Below, in pieces: positions 25,349 through 34,367 of a stretch of 36,658 nt of DNA (positions are counted from its first letter, which is position 1; the number at the start of each line of letters is the position of its first letter). Location of the stretch: assembly GCA_029062005.1 (NCBI GenBank), contig JAIDQZ010000088.1, positions 1 through 36,658 of the forward strand, read 5' to 3'. Both the position numbers and the translations under genes were made by a program. The notes beneath the pieces are model-generated. The model was not told where the DNA came from, did not search any database, and saw only the letters and a list, made by a program, of their open reading frames with translations. The stretch comes from Muribaculaceae bacterium (GTDB lineage Bacteria > Bacteroidota > Bacteroidia > Bacteroidales > Muribaculaceae).

Positions 25349-25378
25349 TTGCAATGTCGGCAAAAATCACTAAATTTG
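25349..25378 (+). promoter_or_regulatory. Promoter of the penicillin-binding protein gene
   Basis: TTG at 25349-25351, 19 bases, then TAAATTTG at 25371-25378. The leader would be about 25 nt. It diverges from the Fur-family promoter about 95 bp away. Confidence 0.75.
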
Positions 25379-25404
25379 CAGATTAAAACAGAAGTGTATC
25401 ATAC

Positions 25405-27867
25405 ATGAACATTTTCAAAAGACGCAAACAAGACCCGTCGAAAGACGATGACATACCGTTGATGACAGATGACAGCAACCAGGCATCTAAAATCAGTGCC
25501 GGCATAATTATCAAATGGATGTGGATTGCTTTTCTCGCCTTAGGCGGCTTCATCGCAATCTTCATGCTGCTTATCTACAACGGAGTGATAGGCTACATGC
25601 CCCCGATCGAGGAGCTTGAAGATCCGCACGACAAACTTGCCAGCGTGGTCTACGCTTCAGACGGGACTACCGAACTCGGACGATATTTCGCAGGTGCGGG
25701 CAATCGTGTGTACACAGACTATGACGCGCTCTCCCCTTATGTGATCGACGCTCTGATAGCGACTGAAGACGTACGCTTCAAGTCTCATTCCGGAATAGAC
25801 TTCATGGCTCTCGGAAGAACCATGGTGAAGACCATCATGATGGGCGATAAGTCAAGCGGCGGAGCCTCTACCATCACCCAGCAGCTTGCAAAGCAACTTT
25901 ACTCCCAGCCAAGCAGCAATATGCTGAAGCGGGCAATGCAAAAGCCGATTGAATGGATGATCGCGCTCAAACTTGAACGCTTCTATACTAAAGACGAGAT
26001 CCTCAACATGTATCTCAACCGCTTCGACTTCCTCAACAACGCAGTCGGCATCAAGACTGCAGCCAACGTATATTTCGGAAAGGAACCCGGCGAGCTGAAG
26101 TGTGAGGAGGCGGCCATGCTCGTAGGCATGCTCAAGAATCCAAGCTATTTCAATCCGCTGAGGCATGAGGAGCGTACACTCAACCGACGCAATGTGGTGC
26201 TCGATCAGATGCAGAAAGACGGGAAACTGACAAAGGAAGAATGCGATTCTCTCAAAAAACTTCCACTTGGACTTGACTATCATAAAGTTGACCATAAAGT
26301 CGGCACCGCTCCCTATCTAAGAGAGGAGATAAGACGACTCATGACAGCTAAAAAGCCGGTACGTCCGGACCGATCGAAATATGACAACAAGATGGCATAT
26401 GACATCGCTATGGGCAACTATAACACCGACTCAACCCAGTGGGAGGAAAACCCTCTTTACGGATGGATTGAAAAGAATCCGAAGCCGGACGGATCTTACT
26501 ACAACCTGTATACCGACGGACTGAAGATATATTCCACCATAGATCTCCGGATGCAGGAGTATGCCGAAGAGGCGGTAAGAAAGCATCTTGGCGAGACTTT
26601 GCAACCGGCATTTTTCCAGGAGAAAAAAGGACAGAAAAACGGACCTTACACGACCAATCAGGCTGAACTCTCCACAAAAGGCGTAGAGCAGCTTATAAAG
26701 AATGCCATTCGTCAGAGCGAACGCTACCGCGTGATGAAGCTTGCAGGATGCTCCGAAGAGGAAATCAACAAAGCATTCAATACTCCTGTCGAAATGGAAA
26801 TATTCGCTTATGTGAAAGAGGATGGGAAAACTGTTCCCGGAAGCAAGACAGTGACAATGACTCCAAAGGATTCGCTTCTTTACATGAAGTCAATCCTCCG
26901 AACAGGGCTGATGAGTATGGATCCGCATTCAGGCAATGTAAAAGCCTATGTAGGTGGACCTGATTTCCAATGGTTCCAGTATGATATGGTCAGCCGTGGT
27001 AAGCGTCAGATCGGTTCTACAGCTAAACCCTTCCTCTATACCCTCGCCATGGAACAGGACTTCACGCCCTGCTCCAGATTCCTCAACACACAGCCTACAT
27101 TCAACGGCTGGAGTCCGCGCAACAGCGGCGGAGGGCATATCGGCGAGATGGTGACACTTCACTGGGCTCTTACCAACTCAAACAACTGGATTTCAGCACG
27201 CCTTGTAAATGAGCTAAAGCCGATCAACCTTGCCAATAAAATGAGGGTATTCGGACTGACAGGACACATAGAGGCTTATATGCCGTTATGCCTTGGCACT
27301 GTCGATGTGCCGGTTCGCGACATGGTGGGTGCATATACCACTTTTGCCAACAAAGGTATCCGCACGGATCCTGTTTTCGTCACAAGAATCGAAGACAATC
27401 AGGGCAACCTGATATATAACGCCACTCCACACCGCACCGAGGTCACGAATGAACAGTCATACTGGAAAATACTGTCGATGCTGATGAGTGTTGTGGAAAG
27501 CGGCACCGGTGCCAGTCTGCGCAGCAGATATGGAATATCGGCACAGATGGGAGGCAAGACGGGTACCACCAACTCCAACTCTGACAGCTGGTTTATGGGA
27601 TTCACCCCCGACCTTGTGACCGGAGTATGGGTAGGCGGCGACGAACGCTACATACACTTCAACACAATGGCGCTCGGACAGGGTGCACGCGCCGCCCTTC
27701 CCGTATATGGACTTTACATGCAGAAGGTCTACGCTGACAAGAATCTTCCCTACAGCCAGGATGCAAGATTTGAATTCCCCGCTTCATTCGATGCTTGCAG
27801 CGGTGAAGAATGGAGCGGAGGCGAGGAAGTGATCCAGGCTGAATCTGTAGAAGGAATTTTTGATTAA
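25405..27867 (+). CDS. mrcA: Class A penicillin-binding protein (PBP1A type)
   Basis: An 820-residue bifunctional murein synthase. The cytoplasmic tail is rich in charged residues (1-33) and is followed by one membrane helix at about 34-57. The GT51 glycosyltransferase has catalytic Glu121 in ATEDVRFKSHSGID and the GGASTITQQLAKQLY motif at about 152-166. The transpeptidase has nucleophile Ser538 in GSTAKPF (SxxK, Lys541), SxN at 592-594, and KTG at 718-720. An acidic tail ends the protein (GEEWSGGEEV). The length is normal. It has its own promoter at 25349, and the next gene starts 34 bp downstream, perhaps by readthrough. Confidence 0.94.
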   Translation: MNIFKRRKQDPSKDDDIPLMTDDSNQASKISAGIIIKWMWIAFLALGGFIAIFMLLIYNGVIGYMPPIEELEDPHDKLASVVYASDGTTELGRYFAGAGNRVYTDYDALSPYVIDALIATEDVRFKSHSGIDFMALGRTMVKTIMMGDKSSGGASTITQQLAKQLYSQPSSNMLKRAMQKPIEWMIALKLERFYTKDEILNMYLNRFDFLNNAVGIKTAANVYFGKEPGELKCEEAAMLVGMLKNPSYFNPLRHEERTLNRRNVVLDQMQKDGKLTKEECDSLKKLPLGLDYHKVDHKVGTAPYLREEIRRLMTAKKPVRPDRSKYDNKMAYDIAMGNYNTDSTQWEENPLYGWIEKNPKPDGSYYNLYTDGLKIYSTIDLRMQEYAEEAVRKHLGETLQPAFFQEKKGQKNGPYTTNQAELSTKGVEQLIKNAIRQSERYRVMKLAGCSEEEINKAFNTPVEMEIFAYVKEDGKTVPGSKTVTMTPKDSLLYMKSILRTGLMSMDPHSGNVKAYVGGPDFQWFQYDMVSRGKRQIGSTAKPFLYTLAMEQDFTPCSRFLNTQPTFNGWSPRNSGGGHIGEMVTLHWALTNSNNWISARLVNELKPINLANKMRVFGLTGHIEAYMPLCLGTVDVPVRDMVGAYTTFANKGIRTDPVFVTRIEDNQGNLIYNATPHRTEVTNEQSYWKILSMLMSVVESGTGASLRSRYGISAQMGGKTGTTNSNSDSWFMGFTPDLVTGVWVGGDERYIHFNTMALGQGARAALPVYGLYMQKVYADKNLPYSQDARFEFPASFDACSGEEWSGGEEVIQAESVEGIFD

Positions 27868-27901
27868 GAAAATAATACTAAATAACCCATAATTTTTATC
27901 T

Positions 27902-29782
27902 ATGGCAAAGACACTTAAAGTAAGAGATCTGACTCTGCGCGACGGACAGCAGTCGCTGTTTGCAACTCGTCTGAAGCAGGAAAACATCGACAAACTCCTC
28001 CCCCTCTATCAGGACGCCAGGTTCTACATTATGGAAGTATGGGGTGGTGCCGTGCCCGACTCCGTGATGCGCTATCTTGGAGAAAGCCCCTGGGATCGGC
28101 TCCGTACTTGTTCTGAATACATGAAGGGTATCTCTCTTCTGAGCGCGCTCTCACGCGGACGCAATCTGTTCGGCTATGTGCCGTATCCCAATAGTGTGCT
28201 GGAAGGATTTTACAAAGAGGCTATCAAGAACGGTCTTAATGTGATGCGTATCTTCGATGCCCTAAACGATATCAATAATATAAAAGACTCCATTAAGATG
28301 ATCAACGAGCTCGGCGGCATCGCCGATGCGGCAGTATGCTACACCGTTGATCCGAAAGAAGAACCGAAAGAGCCGGTAAAGAAAGGGTTCTTCGCCCGTC
28401 TGTTCGGTGGCAATGACGAGCCCGAAGCTCCGGAACTCATATTCACGGATGAATATTTCGTGCAGAAAGCCAAGGAAATGGAACGCATCGGCGCGAAGAT
28501 GATCACTCTCAAGGATATGGCTGGACTTGTGAATCCGAGCCGCATCTTCAGTCTCATGCCAAAACTGAAGCAGGCGCTTACAGTTCCGGTAGACTTCCAC
28601 ACACACTGTACTCCCGGCTATGGACTTGCGTCAGTGCTCACAGGCATCATCAAAGGTGTTGACATTATCGACACCAACATATGGTGGTTTGGTGGAGGCT
28701 CTGCTGCTCCGGCAATCGAGCTTGTATGGATATTCTGCCAGAAACTCGGCATCGAGCTTGAAGTAAATATGGAGGCTGTAGCCAAGATCCGCAAGGGATT
28801 GGTAGAGGCACGCCAAAGCCTTGCTGCCTTTGACCTGAACAAAGATAAATGGCCCAAAGACTTCGACGAAGCCTACGCTGCCATGCCGGAAGAAATCAAC
28901 GCCGAGTTTGACCGCGCAATCGAAGCGGCTACCAACAACAGAGAGGAAGAACTTCTGGATGCATGCCATAAGATCGAGGCTTACTTCGGATTCCCCAAGC
29001 CCAATGAACTTGTCAAGAATGCGGAAGTGCCCGGTGGCATGTACTCCAACATGGTTGCCAATCTCCGCGCACTCCATGCTGAAGATGTGCTCGATGAGGC
29101 AATGGCTCTTATCCCGAAAGTTCGTCGTGATGCGGGTCTTGTGCCGCTCGTGACTCCTACCAGCCAGATCGTAGGATCCCAGGCAGTAGCGCTTGCCCTC
29201 GACCGCCGTAAGGGTGTGGCAGACTATTCCAACAAGAACAATCAGTTTGTAGGTCTTGTCAAAGGAGAATACGGAAAGACTCCTGTAGAGATAGATCCTG
29301 CATTCCGTGAGCAGATCACCGGCAGTCCTGAGGAAAAGCCTTATGACGTAAGTCAGTTCAGGGAGCCTGAAAATCCCGTGCTTGAAGAATTCGGCGGTGT
29401 TAAACTCGCGCAGAATGAAGAAGAATATCTGCTTCTTGAACTCCTTCCTGCCGTAGCCACAGGATTCCTTAAAAACAAACGCAAGGCTGAATTTGAAGCA
29501 GCCAATGCGGCTGCTGCAGCAGTTGCCGAGGCAGAGGCTCAGGCAGCTTCACCCTACGATCCGGTTACAGGTCCGACCATGAAGGCTCCGATGGGAGGTA
29601 CCATCATCGAGATCGATGTAAAACCGGGCGATAAGGTAAAGATCGGTCAGAAAATGCTTGTCTACGAAGCCATGAAGATGGAAAATGACCTTGAGTCAGA
29701 AATCGAAGGCGTAGTGAAACAGGTGCTCGTACAGAACGGCGACGTCGTGGCGACCAACCAAGACCTCATCGAATACGAATGA
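27902..29782 (+). CDS. pycB: Biotin-dependent carboxylase/decarboxylase alpha subunit (pyruvate carboxylase subunit B / OadA type)
   Basis: A 626-residue protein that moves a carboxyl group between pyruvate/oxaloacetate and biotin. The TIM-barrel carboxyltransferase begins VRDLTLRDGQQSLFATR, with metal-binding His residues in VDFHTHCTPGYG. A PYC/OADA helical domain follows at about 320-500. A long Ala/Glu linker (AANAAAAAVAEAEAQAA) leads to a biotinyl domain with Lys592 in EAMKMEN. Residues of about 151-180 form an unusual insert with a KKGFFARLFGG core in the barrel. Neither a carboxylase ATP-grasp subunit nor the membrane subunits of oxaloacetate decarboxylase are adjacent, so the direction of the reaction is open. 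A hairpin follows. Confidence 0.9.
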   Translation: MAKTLKVRDLTLRDGQQSLFATRLKQENIDKLLPLYQDARFYIMEVWGGAVPDSVMRYLGESPWDRLRTCSEYMKGISLLSALSRGRNLFGYVPYPNSVLEGFYKEAIKNGLNVMRIFDALNDINNIKDSIKMINELGGIADAAVCYTVDPKEEPKEPVKKGFFARLFGGNDEPEAPELIFTDEYFVQKAKEMERIGAKMITLKDMAGLVNPSRIFSLMPKLKQALTVPVDFHTHCTPGYGLASVLTGIIKGVDIIDTNIWWFGGGSAAPAIELVWIFCQKLGIELEVNMEAVAKIRKGLVEARQSLAAFDLNKDKWPKDFDEAYAAMPEEINAEFDRAIEAATNNREEELLDACHKIEAYFGFPKPNELVKNAEVPGGMYSNMVANLRALHAEDVLDEAMALIPKVRRDAGLVPLVTPTSQIVGSQAVALALDRRKGVADYSNKNNQFVGLVKGEYGKTPVEIDPAFREQITGSPEEKPYDVSQFREPENPVLEEFGGVKLAQNEEEYLLLELLPAVATGFLKNKRKAEFEAANAAAAAVAEAEAQAASPYDPVTGPTMKAPMGGTIIEIDVKPGDKVKIGQKMLVYEAMKMENDLESEIEGVVKQVLVQNGDVVATNQDLIEYE

Positions 29783-29789
29783 ATATAGA

Positions 29790-29820
29790 AGGGCAGTCCG
29801 GTTAATTTATGGACTGCCCT
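29790..29820 (+). terminator. Hairpin after the biotin-enzyme gene
   Basis: AGGGCAGTCC at 29790-29799 and GGACTGCCCT at 29811-29820 form a perfect 10-bp stem. There is no strong T run after it, so termination efficiency is uncertain. Confidence 0.7.
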
Positions 29821-29855
29821 GCCCACCTTTCTCCCGATTATTGTGTTTCAATAGG

Positions 29856-29863
29856 TAAATTTG
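29856..29863 (+). promoter_or_regulatory. Possible -7 box before the transporter gene
   Basis: TAAATTTG at 29856-29863 matches the -7 consensus, 24 bases before the ATG, but no TTG is found at 19-21 bases upstream. It is a weak candidate only. Confidence 0.3.
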
Positions 29864-29887
29864 TCAGATTCTAATTTTTGACCATAC

Positions 29888-31582
29888 ATGGAATGGTTGA
29901 TCGAACTTTTATCGCCGGGCAATGAATCGCTCGCTTCGGCGGTAATGCTTTATAGTTTCATAATTTTTTCCGGCATCTATCTTGGTAAGATAAAGGTGCT
30001 TGGAGTATCACTCGGTGTTACTTTAGTGCTGTTTGTAGGCATTCTGCTCGGACATTTCGGCTACTCGGTGCATCATGACATACTCCACTTCCTCCGTGAC
30101 TTCGGACTTATATTGTTCATATTCTCTATCGGCATGCAGGTAGGACCGGGATTCTTCTCTTCTTTCAAGGAGGGGGGCGTAAGAATGAATATGCTTGCCG
30201 TGACGGGAGTGATACTTAACGCAATCATAGCGATAGCAATATATTACATACAGGGTGGAGCATCCGGTGCCACATCCCTTCCCGAGATGGTGGGCATCAT
30301 GAGCGGCGCCGTCACAAACACACCCGGGCTCGGAGCGGCGCAACAGACAGTGCTTCAGATCAACGAGAATGCAAGCACCATCTCGCAAGATATGTCTATG
30401 GGCTACGCGGCAGCGTACCCCCTCGGCGTTGTGGGTATCATTATATCGCTTATCCTTATCAAAGTCATATTCAAGATAGATCTGAAAAAGGAAATAGAGG
30501 AAGTAGAAAACGACACAAAAGACTCTCAACTTGCTCCCCACGTTGTGACCTACAAGGTGACTAACGATCTTATGGCGGGACTCGACATTCGCAAGATACA
30601 TACTATCATAAATGCCAATTTCGTCATATCCCGGATTGAAAAACCTGACGGTACAGTTCAGATTCCCACTTCAGACGATACCCTTGAACTCGGCGACCTT
30701 GTGCTGCTCGTATGCTCGGTGCAGGATGAGGAAACGTTCAATCGTTTCATCGGTCCGAAGATAGAGAAAAAATGGGAGATGGTGCAGGGACCCGTGGTAT
30801 CAAGAAAGATTCTTGTGACCAAGACAGAATATAATGGAGTAAAACTCGGCAGTCTGCGTCTCAGAATGGGATATAAGCTCAACGTCACGCGTGTCACACG
30901 TGCAGGAGTCGACCTGCTCGCCACAGCCAACCTCCGTCTGCAGATTGGCGACAGACTGACTGTCGTAGGCAAACCGGCTGATATCGAACGTCTCGGAGAC
31001 AGGCTTGGCAATTCAATGAAGCGGCTTAATGAGCCAAACCTTTTCACGATGTTTGTTGGCATATTCCTCGGAATTATCGTAGGCAGCATCCCATTCTACC
31101 TTCCCGGCATGTCTGTTCCGATGAAGCTTGGACTTGCCGGCGGACCGCTCGTAGTTGCCATCCTTATCAGTGCCTACGGAACGAAGCTGCATCTTGTGAC
31201 TTACACAAATTCCTCTGCAAATATGCTTCTGAGGGAAATTGGCATCTGCCTCTTCCTTGCTTCGGTCGGTATAGCGGCAGGAAAAGATTTTGCTGCCACG
31301 GTATTCAACGTCAGAGGTGCCATGTGGGTAGGTTATGGACTTATAATAACACTGATACCTCTTCTCGTCATCGGCATCCTCGCAAGAGGCAAATACAAAA
31401 TGAACTATCTCACTATAATCGGTATGCTCAGCGGCAACTATACAGATCCTCCGGCACTCGCATATGCCAATAAAGTCGCAAACAACGATGCCCCTGCTGT
31501 GGCATACTCGACAGTGTATCCACTTACGATGTTCATGCGTGTCATAGTGGCACAGCTTCTTATTCTCTTTCTTGCAAGTTAG
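29888..31582 (+). CDS. AspT/YidE/YbjL-type putative transporter
   Basis: A 564-residue inner-membrane protein with the duplicated layout of the aspartate-alanine exchanger family. N-terminal membrane helices occupy about 15-190 and include the family segment GLILFIFSIGMQVGPGFF and TNTPGLGAAQ. Two cytoplasmic TrkA-C/RCK-type domains lie at about 220-290 and 305-375, each ending near LGD or IGD plus LVV strands. C-terminal helices at about 383-560 repeat the motif (GICLFLASVGIAAGKDF; GNYTDPPALAYA). The substrate is not predictable; exchange of a C4-acid or amino acid would fit with the neighbouring pyruvate/oxaloacetate enzyme but is inference. Confidence 0.9.
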   Translation: MEWLIELLSPGNESLASAVMLYSFIIFSGIYLGKIKVLGVSLGVTLVLFVGILLGHFGYSVHHDILHFLRDFGLILFIFSIGMQVGPGFFSSFKEGGVRMNMLAVTGVILNAIIAIAIYYIQGGASGATSLPEMVGIMSGAVTNTPGLGAAQQTVLQINENASTISQDMSMGYAAAYPLGVVGIIISLILIKVIFKIDLKKEIEEVENDTKDSQLAPHVVTYKVTNDLMAGLDIRKIHTIINANFVISRIEKPDGTVQIPTSDDTLELGDLVLLVCSVQDEETFNRFIGPKIEKKWEMVQGPVVSRKILVTKTEYNGVKLGSLRLRMGYKLNVTRVTRAGVDLLATANLRLQIGDRLTVVGKPADIERLGDRLGNSMKRLNEPNLFTMFVGIFLGIIVGSIPFYLPGMSVPMKLGLAGGPLVVAILISAYGTKLHLVTYTNSSANMLLREIGICLFLASVGIAAGKDFAATVFNVRGAMWVGYGLIITLIPLLVIGILARGKYKMNYLTIIGMLSGNYTDPPALAYANKVANNDAPAVAYSTVYPLTMFMRVIVAQLLILFLAS

Positions 31583-31666
31583 GTTTAGGGAGTTTAGGAG
31601 GTTTAGATCGTTGAGGCGGTTTCGGAGGTTTAGATCGTTTAGGAGGTTTAAGGGATTGAGGTGGTT
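31583..31666 (+). repeat. G-rich GTTTAGG-type intergenic tract
   Basis: Begins directly after the transporter stop codon. It consists of GGTTTAG, GAGTTTAGG and GGTTTAGATCGTTTAGG-like units, with GGTTTAGATCGTT appearing twice (about 31610 and 31628). It has the same family and orientation as 2205-2302. The 31667-31706 remainder is plain A/T-rich sequence ahead of the rpmE2 promoter. Confidence 0.8.
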
Positions 31667-31706
31667 TTAATTATCTTAATCTTTAGGACAATTAAACCAA
31701 ATTTAT

Positions 31707-31737
31707 TTGGTCAACTCAAGAATTTTTTGTAATTTTG
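31707..31737 (+). promoter_or_regulatory. rpmE2 promoter
   Basis: TTG at 31707-31709, 20 bases, then TAATTTTG at 31730-31737: a perfect Bacteroidota match. The start point is expected near 31741, leaving a leader of about 67 nt. Confidence 0.8.
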
Positions 31738-31747
31738 CACCGCCAAT

Positions 31748-31770
31748 TCGACGGGATCGCGACCTGTCGA
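31748..31770 (+). promoter_or_regulatory. Leader hairpin before rpmE2
   Basis: TCGACGGG (31748-31755) pairs with CCTGTCGA (31763-31770), with one G-U pair and a 7-base loop. It lies in the predicted 5' leader, close to the start of the transcript. It is a candidate ribosomal-protein autoregulatory element; no named leader family is claimed. Confidence 0.5.
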
Positions 31771-31807
31771 GCTACAAGAATAAAATAATTAACTGCAGAA
31801 AATTAAA

Positions 31808-32062
31808 ATGAAAAAAGACATTCATCCTTCCAACTATCGTGAAGTGGCATTCAAAGACATGTCAAACGACGAAGTGTTCATCACAAGATCCACCGTCGCT
31901 TCACGTGAGACCATCGAGATCGACGGCAAAGAGTATCCCCTCGTAAAGCTTGAAATCACCAGCAGCTCTCACCCATTCTTCACCGGTAAGCAGAAGCTCG
32001 TGGACACCGCAGGTCGTGTCGACAAATTCCGCAGCCGTTACGGCAACCGCAGCAAGAAGTAA
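31808..32062 (+). CDS. rpmE2: Ribosomal protein L31 type B
   Basis: An 84-residue large-subunit ribosomal protein. The N-terminus [19 protein letters not shown] and the C-terminal segment [28 protein letters not shown] are typical of type B L31. There are no cysteines, so this is the zinc-independent form. It has its own promoter and a leader hairpin, and a hairpin follows before tilS. Confidence 0.95.
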   Translation: MKKDIHPSNYREVAFKDMSNDEVFITRSTVASRETIEIDGKEYPLVKLEITSSSHPFFTGKQKLVDTAGRVDKFRSRYGNRSKK

Positions 32063-32092
32063 GAAGCGGAAGGAATCATCAGAAATTATTGC

Positions 32093-32122
32093 AAAGCCGC
32101 ACCATGACGATGGTGTGGCTTT
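32093..32122 (+). terminator. Terminator hairpin after rpmE2
   Basis: AAAGCCGCACCAT at 32093-32105 pairs with ATGGTGTGGCTTT at 32110-32122 with one G-U pair and a 4-base loop. Sequence after it is T-poor, then A/T-rich with repeated ATTAATGAT words up to the tilS start. Confidence 0.78.
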
Positions 32123-32143
32123 CTCATTAATGATAAATGATTA

Positions 32144-33454
32144 ATGATTAATTGTCTTAGAAAAATAGAAAGGTCGGTATTTAATGCCTTAGAGAGCGCG
32201 GGAATCCACAGTGTGCTCGTCGCGGTGAGTGGCGGAGCTGATAGTGTAGCGCTGTTATGCGCCTGCGTTAGAACCGCCACAAGGCTTGGTCTGAAAGTCG
32301 AGGCAGTCAACTGCAACTTTCATCTTCGCGGAGAGGAAAGTGACCGCGACTCGGAGTTTACAGCTGAATTATGCAGAAATCTCGGTGTGAAACTTCACCG
32401 TATGGATTACGATGTGGATGCCTACATATCATTGCACCCCGGTATAAGCACTGAGATGGCATGCCGCGAGTTGCGTTATCCCGACTTCTTCCGCATTTGC
32501 CGTGAATATAATCTTGATAGAGTGGCAGTCGCCCATAACGCTGACGATGATATAGAGACCATGATGATGAATCTGCTGAGGGGAAGCGGCTCCAGGGGAC
32601 TGCGAGGTATGGATTTGGACAACGGGAAAGTCATCCGTCCTTTCTTAGGAGTGACGAGAAAAGAAATAGAGACGTATCTCTCAGCTATTGGACAGGATTT
32701 CATCACTGACTCAAGCAATCTGACCAGCGACTACCGTCGTAACTTCATACGCAGGGAGGTACTTCCACTGCTCGAAAGCCGATGGTGTGGGGCACGCAAG
32801 GCTCTGGCAAGAACTCTATCCATTTTAAAGGAGGAATCTGATATCATAGATGCCTACTATCGCCGGCAGCTACAGAATCTCTGTCCTGATATAAATACAC
32901 TGCTCGTATATTCAGAGGGAGTCACGGCAGGCACTATACAGCGTTTTATCGAGCCTTTCGGAGGAAATACATCAATAGCAGAAGATATTTTCGAATCTAT
33001 AACCAAGCCTTTTTGCAAAAGAAGCTGGAAACTCGGTTCCCTACACAGCGTTTCACTTGAACGGGACAGACTCTTGATAATTGACAATGCCATAGTCAAT
33101 TATGGTATGGAATTGATATGGAGCGAGATCAAGATGTCTGACAAAGTGTTTGAGGAAATAAAAAAGAACAAAAGCCACGATATCATATACCTTCCGCAGA
33201 ACAAGACAGCCTATGAACTGCGAATGCCAAAGACCGGAGACAGAATATCTCCGTTGGGCATGAAGGGAACCCGGCTCGTAAGCGATATTATAAGCGACGC
33301 ACGGCTTGACATAAAAGAAAAGTCAATGATAAGGGTACTCTACAGAATCTCTGACGGCGAGATAATATGGGTGACAGGGCTGAAACGAAGCAAATACGAT
33401 CTGATCAGTGTTGATGCTCCGATTTGCTATAAAGCGGAATATAAAGCTTTTTGA
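32144..33454 (+). CDS. tilS: tRNA(Ile)-lysidine synthase
   Basis: A 436-residue enzyme that converts the wobble C of a tRNA(Ile) to lysidine so that it reads AUA. The N-terminal PP-loop ATPase motif VSGGADSVALL is at about 29-39, followed by FHLRGEESDRD and the conserved DDDIETMMMNLLRGSG. A linker with SNLTSDYRRNFIRREVLP matches the family. The C-terminal TilS domain (about 355-430) holds MPKTGDRISPLGMKGTRLVSD. The start ATG lies within the ATTAATGATTAATT-type A/T repeat; no SD sequence is visible. The stop is 53 bp before the short-chain dehydrogenase start. Confidence 0.93.
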   Translation: MINCLRKIERSVFNALESAGIHSVLVAVSGGADSVALLCACVRTATRLGLKVEAVNCNFHLRGEESDRDSEFTAELCRNLGVKLHRMDYDVDAYISLHPGISTEMACRELRYPDFFRICREYNLDRVAVAHNADDDIETMMMNLLRGSGSRGLRGMDLDNGKVIRPFLGVTRKEIETYLSAIGQDFITDSSNLTSDYRRNFIRREVLPLLESRWCGARKALARTLSILKEESDIIDAYYRRQLQNLCPDINTLLVYSEGVTAGTIQRFIEPFGGNTSIAEDIFESITKPFCKRSWKLGSLHSVSLERDRLLIIDNAIVNYGMELIWSEIKMSDKVFEEIKKNKSHDIIYLPQNKTAYELRMPKTGDRISPLGMKGTRLVSDIISDARLDIKEKSMIRVLYRISDGEIIWVTGLKRSKYDLISVDAPICYKAEYKAF

Positions 33455-33507
33455 ACCAAGTGGAAAGCGACAGTGTTTTATTATTAAATAATAATAAACA
33501 CACACAT

Positions 33508-34305
33508 ATGAAGAAAGTATTGATAATGGGGGCATCCTCCGGCATAGGACTTGCAGTAGCAGAGGCGCTTGCCTCCCGTGGAGTCAAGACTGGGTTGGCA
33601 GCGCGGCACACTGCCGGATTGAGAGCCCTGAAAGAAAAATATCCTGATTGCGTGGAATATGAGTCCATTGACGTGACACACAATGACGGTCCGAAGAAGA
33701 TGGAAGAACTCATCGACAAAATGGGGGGCATGGACATTTATTTCCATGTAGCCGGAATCGGTTACTCGAATCCTACACTGGATCCCCACTGTGAGGCGGA
33801 AATGATAGCCACCAATGCCGCGGGATTTGCAAGGATGGTAAGTGCTGCTTACGGATATTTCCGCGACAATGACAGGAAAGGACAGATTGTAGCGCTTACA
33901 AGTGTAGCCGGGACAAACGGCATCGGAGAAATGGCTGCATACTCGGCATCAAAGAAGTGTGCCCAGACTTATCTGGTAGCGCTTGAACAGCTTGCAAGAA
34001 AGGAGAATGTCGATATCACGTTCACCGACATTCGTCCGGGATGGATACGCACCCCGCTTCTTGACGACAATAAGGAATATCCTATGGAGATGTCGCTTGA
34101 ATATGTAGTTCCTCAAATAATCAGGGCTATCGTAAAGCATCCACGTGTAGAATACGTAGACGCACGTTGGGGAGCTCTGTGCTCGGCATGGAAAGCGATA
34201 CCGGATGCAATATGGACACGTATGAGCATACCGTTTTCTGAAAAAGAAAAGAACTCATCTTCCAATGATGAGGAGAAGGAAGCTGAGCCCATAGAAAAAA
34301 TATAA
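33508..34305 (+). CDS. Short-chain dehydrogenase/reductase (SDR)
   Basis: A 265-residue NAD(P)-dependent oxidoreductase of the classical SDR family. The cofactor motif GASSGIG is at 8-14, the catalytic triad is Ser132, Tyr145 and Lys149 (TSVAG; YSASK), and a NAG-like VAGIG is at 81-85. The C-terminus is highly charged. An ATG at 33451 is in frame but lies inside the end of tilS and adds an unlikely N-terminus, so 33508 is the start. The substrate is unknown. No operon partner is clear, though readthrough from tilS is possible. A long inverted repeat follows. Confidence 0.9.
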   Translation: MKKVLIMGASSGIGLAVAEALASRGVKTGLAARHTAGLRALKEKYPDCVEYESIDVTHNDGPKKMEELIDKMGGMDIYFHVAGIGYSNPTLDPHCEAEMIATNAAGFARMVSAAYGYFRDNDRKGQIVALTSVAGTNGIGEMAAYSASKKCAQTYLVALEQLARKENVDITFTDIRPGWIRTPLLDDNKEYPMEMSLEYVVPQIIRAIVKHPRVEYVDARWGALCSAWKAIPDAIWTRMSIPFSEKEKNSSSNDEEKEAEPIEKI

Positions 34306-34322
34306 TTGACGGAATAGAGAAT

Positions 34323-34367
34323 TATATGCAAAGAGGAGCGCGATAACCGTGTTCCTCTTTGCATATA
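34323..34367. terminator. 15-bp perfect inverted repeat, terminator-like, overlapping a promoter
   Basis: TATATGCAAAGAGGA at 34323-34337 and TCCTCTTTGCATATA at 34353-34367 are exact inverse complements around a 15-base loop. There is no T run, only A/T-rich DNA. It follows the SDR stop by 17 bases. The right arm contains the TTG of the next promoter, so it could terminate the SDR mRNA, serve as an operator, or both. Confidence 0.7.
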
